This document shows, piece by piece, positions 1 through 12,048 of a stretch of 64,000 nucleotides of DNA. A model generated the notes under the pieces. That model saw nothing but the letters and a program-made list of their open reading frames with translations. It was not told where the DNA came from and ran no database searches. This DNA comes from Impatiens glandulifera (Eukaryota; Streptophyta; Magnoliopsida; Ericales; Balsaminaceae). Made by a program: the position numbers and the translations under genes. The stretch covers positions 49,661,689-49,725,688 of the forward strand of contig NC_061868.1 of assembly GCF_907164915.1 (NCBI RefSeq). The letters are read 5' to 3'. Every line of letters begins with the position of its first letter. Position 1 is the first letter of the stretch.

Positions 1-1436
1 ATTTATAATTACGATAATTGAACAGTGAACTCTAGAAATTAAATATTTTAAGTAAAATTTTAGTAAGAATACTTTAATTTAAAATTTAAAAGGAGTCTGT
101 TATCTATTTTAGGAAAAAAACTCAGGATTAAAAAACACTTAAAATAAGAAGTTAATGTGACAGTCACTTTTAACACCATTAATTACTTAAAATTGATGTT
201 TTCATGATTAACATAAAGTTGAAAATTACATTTAACATATTGAAAACAACAATTAATTGTTTTATTTATAGAACAGAAAACATATTAAATTTGTTGAAAT
301 TGAGTTCTAAAAAATAAATGATTGGACCATACACAAAACCTACCAATTAGGTGGGTGCAAGAAATTAATATTTTCAAAGTTCTATTCTTAATAAAAGAAA
401 TACTCTCTCATTTATGATGACATCTAGACAATCTTAGTCAGTTCAATTCAATTTTTTTTATATAAAAAAAAATTGATATAACCCTCTAATTTCTTAAATA
501 TTTTCAATTTATTTCACTATCTATTTTTTTTTTATTTAAAAAAAGAATAAAATTCACGTTATTTCACTCATTTTGTCCATAATTTTCCTTTTAGAAATAG
601 TTGTCCATCTCACCAACTGAACTTCCCTCTAAGGGAGGATTGCTCCAGACACATTCAAATCATTTATGATACACGATTATAAGAACGAAGAACTTTTTTA
701 AGCCCATCTTACACCAATTTCAAATTCACCAAAACTATAATGACTGAATCAGTCACATATGATGTTGTAGTTCATGTTAGCCACATTGAGATTTAACCCG
801 ACTAAAAAAATGAAAGAAAAATAATTTGTGGATTAAATTGTGAAACCAACCTCACAAGTCACAAACTTGAAATGGAACTTTGTGTAGAATTGTGTAGAAG
901 GAAGAGAATGACACCACCATATAGCAAAGGTCACATGGGCAGTATATAATTATATACAAACAAAAGGGACAATTGGTTGTTTGGGAATAATACCAAAATC
1001 CCATTAAGTTTATCATGCCCTTGTGTCAGTGAATATGCTTTATTTATTTTTATTTAGAAAATTATTACCGTTTTCGTCTATATTTTAACTTATGTTTTTT
1101 TAGTACATTGAAAAAATTAAGAATATTCTTAAACTTGAACCCATTCAGATTGTTTTGGAAACATGATCTATATGGTGTTCAATTCATGAATAAATATCAG
1201 TCACATCAGAAAAAATATTTGTCATTCAAGTTGAGATCATTATCATTACAAAAAATAAATAAAAATCACAAGCATTACAAAAAAAATATTTGATATGTTT
1301 TTAGTGACATTATAACATATAACCAAATATATTATAACTTGTTTTCAAATCTACTTATAATTGTATCTGGATAAATATGGGATTCTAAAAGAAAATAAGG
1401 AAAAATTAGTTATAATTTTGTAATTATTTTACTTTT

Positions 1437-2157
1437 AGGGTCCATTTGGTACATAGTACTAATTATACGGGTATAAGTGTAAGGAGCTATAAGTTATATG
1501 AGGGTATTAAGACCTATATAATATATAGGTTATATGTGTTTGGTTGGATATATAAAAAAAATTATAAATTGTATATATTTTATAATTTTGTGTTTGGTTT
1601 GTTATATATAAAAAAAGTAATAATAAGATAAAAGTCTATTTTATTCTTATATTTATAAAAATTATTTTAATATTTATCTTATTTATTTTTTATTATTAAT
1701 TATATTTAAATTAATAAAATAATATTTAACTTAGTAAAAATAATATATATTTATCATATAAATATTTAAAAAAATAATAATGGAATATGATTTTATATAT
1801 ATATATATATATAATTTTAATGAATCCATACAAATCAAATTTAATTATTATAAATATAAAATATGATCATAATTTAATTTATAATCAACCGTCGAGGATA
1901 AGCTCCTCCATTTTCACTTTAGGCATTTTTATTTTAGGTTAACGAATAAGAAATATGAATAAAGTTTGAAGAGGTAAAATAAAAAAATAAAAAATGAAAT
2001 AGTTTAGTGAGAATTTTTTTTTATATATAAGGTTAAATAAGGAAAGAAATAATTAGTAAGGTTTATACCTATCAAAAACTAGTTACAATTTTATACTGGG
2101 TTTAAGGTATAGTACATATAATACTGTAGATACAAAATTATGTAACCAAACAACCAT
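1437..2157. mobile_element. Possible hAT-like MITE with diverged terminal inverted repeats
   Basis: The left end reads GGTCCATTTGGTACATA. The reverse complement of the right end reads GGTTGTTTGGTTACATA, a similar sequence in inverted orientation. Ends of the GGTCC-TTTGGT type are common in plant hAT-derived MITEs. The interior is AT-rich and non-coding. I could not identify a clean 8-bp target-site duplication, so the boundaries are approximate and the call is tentative. Confidence 0.3.
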
Positions 2158-3242
2158 TTAAATTTACTATAAATATTATTATTCTATATCTACATTACTA
2201 TACATATATCCGAAGGCTTAGTATGAATTTGAATTAATATTAATATTGGTAAGTGATAATTGTGTTTCTTTTATATTAATTAGTGAGTTATAATATTATT
2301 AAAAAGTTGAGATGACTGAGATCATCTAACACATCTTATTAATGGTTTCGAAATGAAATGAAATAAAGTGGATTTCAAATTTATTTTTTATACCTATTGA
2401 ACATATTTATACAATAAAAAAAAATTGGCCTAATCCTATTATAACTATTTTCATTTCAAACAAATGAAAGAAGACCATTAATTTGTAAATCCCATTAATC
2501 ATTAGGTCCATAGGATGCTCTCCACATAAATATGAGACTAATTAGTTAATGGGATGCTTAATTAGATGAGTGATGTTTATCTAAATCATTAGTTTCATAA
2601 AGTTGTTGTCTCCATGTATATTAATATTATCTAATTAATTGTCATTATGCTCATTATTAATTATTAATGATATCATCTCAATTCAAGGGCGGTGGGTCGG
2701 TACTATTTTAAACTTGTTTTTAACTTTAAAATTCATTATTGCCCATAACCTAAAATGAAAAAGAATTCATAATTACCCATAACTAATACAAATATGGTAA
2801 GTTTCCCCACAAACTTCATAAATTTTGACTAAATTAGCCATGAACTTCCTTGCACATTTGTCATGCCTCCTATATGTTAAAAAAAAATTGAAACTTCAAA
2901 ATCGATTTAGCTCATTTTATTGAGAATCTCGACTTGGAATGAATTGTGGGTGGTTTTATTTGGTGTTTTTTAAAAATCATATAACTTGTATTAATATTGA
3001 TGTAGTTTGATTGATTTAAATATTTTATTATGAATTTATGTGATATTTACAAAGAAAAACTAAAAGTAAAGACAATTTCATGCTTGATATTATAATATTT
3101 TTACTCCTAACACTTTAATTTAAGTTTAATACACACAATATTATTGTCTTATTTGTAGGTTGATTATTATTTTATTGTATATGACGAAAGGACGGTGCCC
3201 TGCCCCTTATGACCTGTTTGCCAAACCTATCATTTGCTTGGC

Positions 3243-3250
3243 TATATAAA
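3243..3250 (+). promoter_or_regulatory. TATA box of the aquaporin gene
   Basis: The sequence TATATAAA lies 86-93 bases upstream of the aquaporin ATG. It is followed by a C/T-rich leader (TCTTTCCCTCTCT), as expected for a strongly expressed plant gene with a short 5' UTR. Confidence 0.6.
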
Positions 3251-3335
3251 TTCAATTGCTGTCTAATCACAAGTCATAAGTCTTCCCATTTCACTTATCT
3301 TTCCCTCTCTAATTAACAACCAAACAGGCCCTAAA

Positions 3336-4238
3336 ATGGTGAAGTTAGCTTTTGGTACTATTAGCGACTCTTTCAGTCAAACGTCGCTAAAATCCTACGT
3401 GTCCGAGTTTATAGCGACGCTTCTCTTTGTTTTTGCCGGCGTTGGCTCTGCCATTGCCTTTAGTAAGTGTAACATAAATGTACATAATGCTAAATTAATT
3501 AATACATTATTACAAGTTTATTTATTATATGTATTTATGTATGTTTTTGTAGATAAGCTGGAATCTAATGGAGCATTGAACCCGGCTGGATTAGTCGCAA
3601 TAGCTATTGCCCATGCATTTGCCCTGTTTGTCGGGGTTTCCATAGCGGCTAATATCTCGGGTGGCCATTTGAATCCAGCTGTCACTCTCGGATTGGCTGT
3701 AGGTGGCAACATCACCATTCTAACCGGCTTGTTCTATTGGGTTGCCCAATGCCTTGGTTCTATAGTTGCTTGTCTCCTCCTCAAATTCGTCACTAATGGT
3801 TTGGTAAGTTGTATTTACACAAACTTTTTTTAATATATTGTATGACTAAAATGAATTTAACAGAGTATTCCGGCTCATGGGGTTGCGTCGGGGATGAGCG
3901 CGTTGGAAGGGGTAGTAATGGAGATCGTGATAACATTTGCGCTTGTTTACACTGTGTATGCGACGGCTGTCGATCCCAAGAAGGGTTCGATCGGAGTAGT
4001 TGCTCCAATTGCTATAGGGTTCATAGTTGGTGCTAACATATTGGCTGCTGGTCCATTTAGCGGCGGTTCGATGAACCCTGCGCGATCATTTGGGCCGGCT
4101 GTGGTTAGCGGGGATTTGTCACAGATTTGGATATATTGGGCCGGCCCACTTGTTGGTGGAGCACTTGCTGGTTTCATTTATGGTGATATCTTTATTGGAT
4201 CACACAGTGCAATTCCAAAATCTGATGACTATGCATAA
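3336..4238 (+). CDS. TIP2: Tonoplast intrinsic protein, TIP2 (delta-TIP) type aquaporin
   Basis: Exons 3336-3462, 3553-3803 and 3864-4238 join in frame (GT-AG introns) to give 250 residues, the usual TIP length. It is a major intrinsic protein expected in the vacuolar membrane, conducting water and, in the TIP2 family, also ammonia. Both pore loops are present: [11 protein letters not shown] (NPA at 83-85) and [12 protein letters not shown] (NPA at 197-199). The selectivity-filter positions I can place, His63 and Arg200, fit a TIP. The start MVKLAFG and the end SDDYA are typical of TIP2 proteins, and near-identity to TIP2 runs through the core (for example [20 protein letters not shown]). Six membrane helices are expected. 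One oddity: loop A reads LNPAG, where TIP2 proteins I know usually have DPAG, so a third chance NPA triplet sits at 52-54. The subfamily is sure; the isoform number is not. Confidence 0.95.
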
Positions 4239-6017
4239 AAAGGGAATGGAACCCAATTGGCCTGTTCTTATTATTATTCTATGTTTGGGTTGTGAATTTG
4301 AAAGTTTGCTCTTAATTTGTGAATGTCAATAAAAAATATGGATCCTTGTCTTTCCTTTTCTTTCTTTTTTTAATTGATGTTTTCATCAAGAAATGTAAAG
4401 TTAAGTTGTATGTAAAAAAAAAAAAAAATACAGTTTTTCTGTTAAATGGTCCATCTATTATCGAAAATGATTTAAACACAATAAAAAAATCTAAAAAATT
4501 TATAATTTATTGTTCAAAAGAGCTATGAAGCTTAGTGTTTACAAACAAAGCAGAATAGGAAACATTTATATTTTCAGAAAAAAATGCAAGACATATATGT
4601 CCGACATTATGTACAGGTGCAGTACTTTGAAAATATAAGGTTGTAATGTGAAAGGAAAACACAATCCATTAGTTAAGTAATTAAGACATGGCCATTATTG
4701 TTAATAAACTAAAATTTGCCTCTCCTTTTGTCACATTTATTCCTTTTGCTCTTTCCAAGTTGGGATTTTAATACTAGTTGAAATCCCTAGTATAGGAAGT
4801 GGATGAATAATAATGTCTATCTGTCTGCTTGGAGAGAGACTCGTGGGATGTAGTACGTGAGTGAATTATGACATTAGTTAACCAAAATAAAATGTCTAGT
4901 TTAGTTATTACCGCATCTTTAATGTCTAAAAAGTTAAATATTATGAGTTCGATTTTTTGTAACGTTTGTTTTAGTTGAAGTGAGTTAATGAATCCTAACT
5001 TCCTAAATTAAAAAAAAAAACTCTATTTGTAACATTTTTACAATTCAATTAAATTAAAAGATACGTTTCAATTTTTACAGTGTAATGAAATAGTGAATTA
5101 TGATGAAACCGCAACATGTCTTGAATATGTTAGTCTGGAATAACTTCAATTTTTACAGTGTAATGAAATAGTGAATTATGATGAAACCGCAACATGTCTT
5201 GAATATGTTAGTCTGGAACAACTTCGTCATTTCATTTGAGAATAAGCTGAAAAATTAAGATTTTTCCGTAATAGGACTTAAAAATGTGTGCCCATTTGTA
5301 ACCGATTTTAAAAGAATTTAATTCGTTTAAGAGACAAAGGAGTATGGTCTCCGTCTTTCTAATAAGCTTCCGATTATTTGGTATAATATGGGCTTAGTTG
5401 TATTTCCAGCAATATCATCCTAATAAAGTGGGATGATATATTCAACGTGATTGGGCGGTCGATTAATTAATTAATTTAGAATAATAAGCGCGTAATAAGA
5501 GCATGTTTGCACGTATGTTGCGAAACCCATAGTCCGTGCAGCCAGGATTCTTGTTTCCTAATTAATTAATTAATTAACAAATTATTGGTTGGCCAACAGC
5601 AAGGTTTGACGCATCATCATCATCTTTGTCACCTCCTCCCCTCCTCCTCCTCCAGCATTCTCTCTAAAGAGAGGGTATTGCAGAAGAAGAAGAATATGAA
5701 AACACAAAAAAGGTACAAATAAAAAGAAGAACACATCCATAGGCTCCCTAGATTCATGCCGGCCCCAAGCACGAGAGATACTATCATGTCCGACATCCCC
5801 TCCTTCTCTAATCCCATCATGTCCCCCCTTCCTCCTTTTCTTCAACCCAAATATTTCTTCTTCTTTTCTCTCCATTTTCATCTCCTCTCTACCTAGTGTA
5901 TAAAGATCACCAATTCATCATCATCATCATCATAAGGATCTTTGATTGGGTTTAAATTCATTTCATTCATTCTCTTCATAGATAGAAGAAAGAAAGAAAG
6001 AAAGAAAGACCAGTTTC
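4239..6017. other. Intergenic region between the aquaporin and FORKED-like genes
   Basis: No gene seen. The first part is the 3' UTR of the aquaporin gene. A 78-bp tandem duplication lies at 5067-5222. The right end (about 5880-6017) looks like the 5' UTR of the next gene, with a CAT trinucleotide run near 5917-5934 and a GAAA run at about 5987-6009. The minus-strand ORFs at 5582-5881 are Glu/Gly/Leu low-complexity shadows of a C/T-rich tract. Confidence 0.65.
5067..5222. repeat. 78-bp tandem duplication, two near-identical copies
   Basis: A segment beginning TTCAATTTTTACAGTGTAAT at 5067 recurs at 5145 with a period of 78 bases. The copies run through GAATATGTTAGTCTGGAA with essentially no differences until the last bases (TAACTT versus CAACTT). 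Such identity in fast-evolving non-coding DNA implies a recent duplication. No function is evident. Confidence 0.9.
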
Positions 6018-7649
6018 ATGGAGGGTGGTGGTTGGAAGATGAAGAATAATCCGTTAAACCGGCTAACCATGAATAATGTGAGAGAAGATTATGAAGAAGA
6101 AGAAGAGGTTGAATTAGATGATCATCATCGGATGATGATGACGATGGATGCAACAACCAAACATTTTCCCAACATCATCCCTCACCCACAGACACCAAAG
6201 GAACCAATGGAATTCCTCTCAAGATCTTGGAGTCTCTCAGCTTCTCAAATTTCCAAAGCCTTATCCCACCATAACCATAATAAGAAACAACAACAAGTTC
6301 TTGTCCCTGCTGCTGAAACCATTGTTACCCCTATTTTTGTAAGTTCCATCCTCTCCATCTCCTACTCTTTTTTTTTAATACTTAATTCTTCTAATCTATA
6401 TACTATTGGCAGTATTCTAGCAGAGAAATGAATGTTAACACTGTTAAGAGAACGAGCTCACTAGGAAGATGGTTTCATCACAAGGCTCCTGGAAATGCAA
6501 CCATGAAGAAGAAGGACAAGGCCCGTGTCGAGAATGCTCGTCTCCACACCGCCATCTCCATCGTCGGACTCGCCACCGCATTGGCAGCCGTGGCTGCCGA
6601 AGAGAACAAGGCGGAGGGATCCTCCACTAAAATGAGTGCGGCCATTGCATCGGCCACGGAGCTCTTGGCATCCCATTGTATCGAGATGGCAGAATCGGGA
6701 GGTGCCCATCACGATCGTGTGGCTTCCGCCGTCCGATCTGCTGTTGACGTTCGATTGCCTAGCGATCTAATGACTCACACAGCTGCTGCTGCAACAGGTA
6801 ATATATTATTATTATCATTATCATTGGAGAAGAAGAATCACTCCACGTTCATACTTGGGGCAATGAATAATGAATTATCATATAATTTTTAGCTTTGAGA
6901 GGAGAGGCTGCTTTGAAGGCACGATTACCAAAGGAAGCAAAGAAGAACGCCACCATAAATCCTTATGACAAGACCATGGCTGATTCCGACAAGATTAACG
7001 GTAGTGAAATGGTAGAACAAAAAGATCCTTTCTTTAAAGGCGACTTACTCCATCACAACCAGAAAGGTAAGCTTTCTACTTGCCTCGTCATTTAACTATT
7101 TTCTAAGACAGCAGCTTAATCTGCTTGTCTCGGAATTCTCAGGATCGTTAAGGAGGAAACAAGTGTCCATGTACATCAATAAGAAATCTCAGGTACATCC
7201 AGCAATCCAAGTAATAACTAATAAGCAATACTAGAAAATACGCATTTAAGTGATAAGTTATGTTTCATTGGTTGGCAGGTCATGATTAAGATGAAAAACA
7301 AATATGCAGGAGGAACTTTTACTAAGAAGAACAAAAGTAAGCATATAATGAAAGACCGTTGAATTCATTCTTAACTAGAGCTAGCTAGCTAGAATTTAAT
7401 CTCACTTGCATTGTTTTGGTTAACACAGGTGTTGTTTATGGAGTATGTGATGAGACCAATGCATGGCCTTTCAAACAAGAAATGGAAAACATGGAGACTT
7501 TCTTTGGAGTTAAGACATCACAAGGTCTTCTCGAGTTCAAATGCAAGAATAAGAATCAGAAGCAAAAATGGGTTGATGGGATTCAAACTCTTCTTCGTCG
7601 TGTTAGCATAGAGGGTGTTGATTGCTCTCTAAAGTTGTTGAATATTTGA
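6018..7649 (+). CDS. FORKED-like / VAN3-binding protein (DUF828 plus PH-like domain)
   Basis: Six exons join in frame: 6018-6338, 6413-6797, 6893-7066, 7143-7192, 7279-7336, 7429-7649, giving 402 residues. The N-terminus carries an acidic stretch and then the family signature [19 protein letters not shown], the start of the DUF828 (auxin canalisation) domain. It is followed by the Ala-rich helical block with [20 protein letters not shown]. The C-terminus, from about residue 290, is the plant pleckstrin-like domain, ending [20 protein letters not shown]. Members such as Arabidopsis FORKED1 (VAN3-binding protein) act with the ARF-GAP VAN3 at the trans-Golgi, in vesicle traffic that places auxin carriers and shapes leaf veins. 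The specific paralogue is uncertain, and this copy is shorter than FORKED1 as I remember it. The gene faces the deformylase gene tail-to-tail. Confidence 0.9.
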
Positions 7650-8047
7650 TAACTCAACTAATGAATGATAGCTTTAGATTACTAGTTATTTCCTCTACTG
7701 TAATTTTTTCAGGTGAAAAATTCTACTTCTACAAGAGAGAAGAACATGACCAACCTGTTTACCATACTGTAATGTGAAATATGTCTGTTGTTGAAGTATT
7801 GAAAGACAAATAATTTTATCTGCTAGATACAATCTGTCTTTCAAATGACCAAGAAATTTATTTATGAAAGGAATAAAACCCTCAAACAGAATCTGCATTT
7901 CTTTACTGTAATGAAACATCTTGTGTTATAATAGTTATTTCTCCTATCCCAAGTTTCAATGTAGTAAATTCTATGATTTAAGCATCATAGGAAGTTTTTA
8001 AACAATTAGAAATGTCTGCATATTGAAAATGTTCAAATAAATTGACC
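7650..8047. other. Convergent 3' region between FORKED-like and deformylase genes
   Basis: About 400 bases lie between two stop codons on opposite strands. The stretch should hold both 3' UTRs; their extent, and any overlap, is not decidable here. The minus-strand ORF at 7695-7919 has no recognisable similarity. Confidence 0.6.
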
Positions 8048-10342
8048 TCAGAATACAACAGTTCTGTTTTCTTCATAAGGCAGTACACGTAACTCACAGT
8101 ATGATTTTATTGCTTTGGCAAGACACTGTTTCTCTAGGTTTTCCGATTTCAATATAAAGCTCTGTAGGTTGTCTCTGTGTGAAACTCTCTCAACCTGGAG
8201 GAAGAGAAGAAAAAAAACTATCCATTGTCATGCATTGAACCAATAGAAATGTCAAATGAGTATAAGAAAATGATAAAAAAAAACACCATTTGTTCAATAA
8301 TAGGTCCTCCATCAAGCTCTTCAGTTACAAAATGACTTGTTGCTCCTATTAGCTTCACACCAGCTTCAAATGCCTGAATGAAAATATACTATTGTATTAA
8401 GAATATATGAAGCATGGAGGATAAAGCATTGAAAATAGTAATATTCATAATAAGAGGATAGCAAAAGGCGAACCTGTTTGGATGGATTCCCACCCTTGAA
8501 AGATGGCAAAAGGCCATGATGAATATTAATTACATCCTTTCCATAGCTTTTTAAAAAATCTGCTGATAAAACCTATAGAGAAAATTGGTGATGGTGTTAA
8601 CCTTTTGCACAATGGAACTTCACACATTGACAGTGAATTTGTTCATGATGAGATTGTTTTGACTTGATCGGATTCTAACTTCTTTTTTGTATCTTGTCTT
8701 TCCTTTTTTTACATTTTTTTTCTGTAAAATGATCACACCTAGCATTCACAGACGTTTTTAATACAAAGTTGACCCCTTTAAATAAAAATAGGAACAAGGA
8801 GTCTCTAATGCTTGATAGTGTGATAAACATCATAACAAGGAGTATGAAACATTTTATGTGTACCTGCATGTATCTAGCAAGTACTAGAAAATCTGTATCT
8901 TTAACCAAATCCAGGATCTCTGCCTCTCTCTTATCAGCTTTAATTGTTTCCAAAGAATGATATGGGATAGCATGGCGTTCTAAAAATCGTGCCACGTGGG
9001 TATTTGGGCCTCTTTCATGGTTACTGCCGAGAAGACAAAACTCATCAACATGGTATGCAGACTAGTTTGAAGAGAGACAGATCTTTCAGTTGTTACCTTA
9101 TCACACAAATTATTTCTACTGGTAGCTTCCCATCCTGCCATCCATGCAACAAATCCACCAGACAATGGTCCTAAGAAACATTTGTTATGGCTTCAATGAG
9201 GGCTCTTTCCTGTATTGGTTCGTATGGGGTTTGTCTTTCCCAAATTTTCAGCCAAACAATGGAAGAAATGTTGATTGACAGATTGGAACAGAAACCTGTT
9301 TGGAAGCAAGAACTGCAATCCTATATTTGGGATCAAGAGAAGGCACTCGAACAACTGATCTCATTGCATTAAACATCCTTGCCAGCTTTTGGAATTCCTC
9401 TTCCATTCTCACTCGAGGCCATTTGGCAGGATTGAAGACAAACTCACTGCATCCTTGAAATATAAAATAGTGTTATCGGTTGCACCTCATATCAACAGGA
9501 AAATAGAACTCCATTTTGTAAATGCAGGAAAATAGTTAAAAAGAAGGCAGATTGGTTGCGAATGTGTCAGTCAGAATTAAAACTAGTTTCACATTTGAAC
9601 TTCCCTCGTCAACTCTTCTCTCCTTAAGAGGTTGCAGAGACTATCATCCACAATCCATGGACCATTCATAGGGCAGGTTCTAATTTTGTTTTGGACTTCC
9701 ATAACATCGAATATTTACACTCTATCGTAAAATTCATGTTAAGATCATTTTCCAGCCTTTTGAAGACCTATTTTACTTTTGCCTCTCTTAAAATATATTT
9801 AGGCCTTTCATCCTAGTAATTAATCTCAGAATGGATGCTAATTTCTTTAGAATAACAACATACATAAGAAGTGAAACAACAGTTATACTGCAAAAGAAAT
9901 CTGTTAAGAATCATAAAAAAGGAAAATGAAAAGGTGGACCTTCTGGAATAGAAGACTTGCTTCTTCTCGGGAACAAAGATATCAGCCCCGAGTATATTTC
10001 CTCCATTTGAGGCTATGCTTTCCGATAACTTAGAGACGATACCTAGCGCATCCTGTTAGAAACAGCATAAAAAGAGTAATTTGGAATCTGTAAACTCCAT
10101 TGATGATCCAGTGACAATAGTTCTCAAATAGTAAGCAACTCGCTTGGAATATATGACGAAAACGAATAAATGGAGAGCGAGAGCGTGCTTACGGGACACT
10201 GGAAGACGTGAATTCCATGGATGAGAGATGGAGATGCAGAGGAGTCTAGGGATTCTCCGGCGAGATGCAATTCGAGGGACCTTCTATCGAATCCGCGTAC
10301 TTTGGAAAGGCTCGTCTTCACTCTGCGGAAGAGGCTGATCAT
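8048..10342 (-). CDS. PURU: Formyltetrahydrofolate deformylase, mitochondrial (PurU type)
   Basis: Eight exons on the minus strand, in transcript order: 10342-10193, 10052-9940, 9446-9296, 9170-9097, 9023-8864, 8572-8474, 8373-8287, 8194-8048. They join in frame to 326 residues. The enzyme hydrolyses 10-formyl-THF to THF and formate; in plants it supports mitochondrial folate turnover during photorespiration. The N-terminus ([14 protein letters not shown]) is basic and Ser-rich, as for mitochondrial import. An ACT-like regulatory domain follows ([20 protein letters not shown]), then the formyltransferase fold with [17 protein letters not shown]. The catalytic Asn232 and His234 lie in [14 protein letters not shown], and Asp270 in [17 protein letters not shown]. 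The C-terminus [11 protein letters not shown] is family-typical. An in-frame ATG at 10360 would add six residues; I prefer 10342 because MISLFRR resembles the usual start. Confidence 0.93.
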
Positions 10343-11346
10343 ATTCTCTCTCGCCTTCACTCACAGATGCAAGGTTCTCATCCAATACCCAACCTCCCCC
10401 CAACCTTTCTTTTCTGTTGGAGCTTTGCGATGGCTCCACACTGACAGTCTGACAGAAGAAAATACAATAATATATTAATATTCAAATATTATATTGTTTT
10501 TGTAATATTTTTAAATTTACGCAATTGTAATTTTTATGAATCTTATATATGTCTATCAGTTTAAATTAAAAAAAAAAATAGTGAACGTGTAGTAATGGTG
10601 TAGTAATGCTGTAATGGTTCATTTTTGTTTTCTTCAACTCTGTAAGATTCGCTGAAAAATGGCCTAATCTAGTAGTATTGTTAAATTTTATATTAATACA
10701 GTCAATTATATAAGATTTGCTGAAAAATGGCCTAATATTTGGATTGTGAATCTTGAATCACTAGTTATATTATGTTTGGATGAGGTATAATTGAAAGACA
10801 TAATTTCAATGATCATATTTGACTGATGTATATTATGCCTAACCTTGTTATTAAGACGTTTTTTAATAAAAAAAAATTATTTATTTAAAGTTAGTGTCTT
10901 TTTTTTAAATATTTGTACTCAATAATTTATTTATTTTTATAAATTTTTATTTTTTATTTTTTATAATATATGAATACTTTTTAAAATTAATATATATATT
11001 ATTTTAAAAAAAATACAATAAACTCAAAATGACAATAAAACATATTTTATTAATTCATTAAAGCATAAATATTATTATTATTTTAATGAATGAAAAATAA
11101 TATCAGCAAAATACAAATTTGACAAACAAAAATTATAAAAACAGACTATTTTTGTTATTATTATTTAATTATATATATTTTAAAAATAAAAACTGTCGAA
11201 AATTAGAGAAGACGAAACAATGCTTGCTTGCTGCTTGGCTCAAGTCACTCTTCTCCAATAATTTTTGTAGCCGCAACCAAAGACGTTTTCTCTCTCTATC
11301 TAGATCTAGATCTTTCGCAAGAAGAAACTAAAAGAGTCTTTGGAAT
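10343..11346. other. Divergent intergenic region between deformylase and small membrane protein genes
   Basis: Holds the upstream regions of two divergent genes. The middle (about 10480-11110) is AT-rich with no coding signal. The last 100 bases, with a TCTCTCTATCTAGATCTAGATC tract near 11290, look like the 5' leader of the small membrane-protein gene. The ORF at 11119-11331 is not supported. Confidence 0.6.
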
Positions 11347-11505
11347 ATGGTGCAGTTCCATGAAATCATCGAGGTCCAGCCGCCGAGCCCGCTAAGATAC
11401 CTAATCGGAGCGGCGATCATGATGATCGGAGTCGTATTACCCGTCGGTTACATGATGTTCCGAAATAAGCGCTCTCCTTCTTCTTCTTACCCCAAACAGA
11501 CGTAG
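11347..11505 (+). CDS. Small conserved-looking single-pass membrane protein, 52 residues
   Basis: An intact 52-residue frame begins MVQFHEIIEVQPPSPLRYL. A single hydrophobic helix follows (about residues 19-38, IGAAIMMIGVVLPVGYMMF), then a basic, Ser-rich tail, RNKRSPSSSYPKQT. Codon use is far more GC-balanced than the surrounding AT-rich DNA, which argues that it is coding. It resembles short plant transmembrane proteins of unknown function; I cannot name it. The stop codon TAG abuts a GT, and a good acceptor (TTGATGCAG) lies at 11601. A 3' UTR intron 11506-11601 starting directly after the stop is therefore plausible. With one helix and no signal-peptide-like cleavage site, an organelle or ER membrane location is likely but unproven. 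Confidence 0.7.
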   Translation: MVQFHEIIEVQPPSPLRYLIGAAIMMIGVVLPVGYMMFRNKRSPSSSYPKQT

Positions 11506-12048
11506 GTGTGCTTTTCTTTTTGCATTTTCCATCAATTATGTGGATACTGTTTGCCATTATAGTCTTCATGTTGTTGATGATATGGTCAATTGTTGATGCA
11601 GGACTAAAACTCTGATATAGAGAAAATTTTGAAGGCTTGAATGATAAGGATACAGAGCATTTAATACACTGCAAGGCGAAGGAGTTTCGATTGTAAATGC
11701 GTCTTTCAAGCCCTGTCATATATCTTGTTTGAAACTTTAGCTATGATGGAAATTCTTCTACTATTCTTCTTCAGTAGTTGTTTTTTATCTAGATGTTCTT
11801 GGTTGCATTTGCATAAGTGTTGTAATGACTGCCATGATCAATATACTGATATTTTGTTTGCAATTGAAGTTGTGTTCAAGACTTTCTTTATTTACATCTA
11901 GCTTTAATAGACAAATACCCAAATAAGATAATAGTCATGAATAATCATTGACATTGGCAGTTTGATATATAGAACACCATACATTTTTCTCAATAAAGTT
12001 TTGCATAATCAAGTAATGCCAAATGAGGGGAAAAAAACATTCAGTAGT
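11506..12048. other. Convergent 3' region of the small membrane protein and decarboxylase genes
   Basis: Contains the likely 3' UTR (with the possible intron at 11506-11601) of the 52-residue protein gene and, at its right end, the 3' UTR of the minus-strand decarboxylase gene. No other coding signal is seen. Confidence 0.55.

Larger units (their letters stand above)
1..3335. other. AT-rich intergenic region upstream of the aquaporin gene
   Basis: I see no convincing gene here. The short ORFs at 1108-1293 and 1446-1631 are low-complexity Lys/Ile/Tyr/Phe translations of AT-rich DNA and match no family I know. The stretch holds a possible MITE (about 1437-2157), an (AT)n run near 1796-1813, and the aquaporin promoter at its right end. 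Confidence 0.7.

Noticed and set aside
5582..5881. Minus-strand ORF of 99 residues before the FORKED-like gene
   Set aside because: Low-complexity Glu/Gly/Leu text from a C/T-rich tract; no start context or family similarity.
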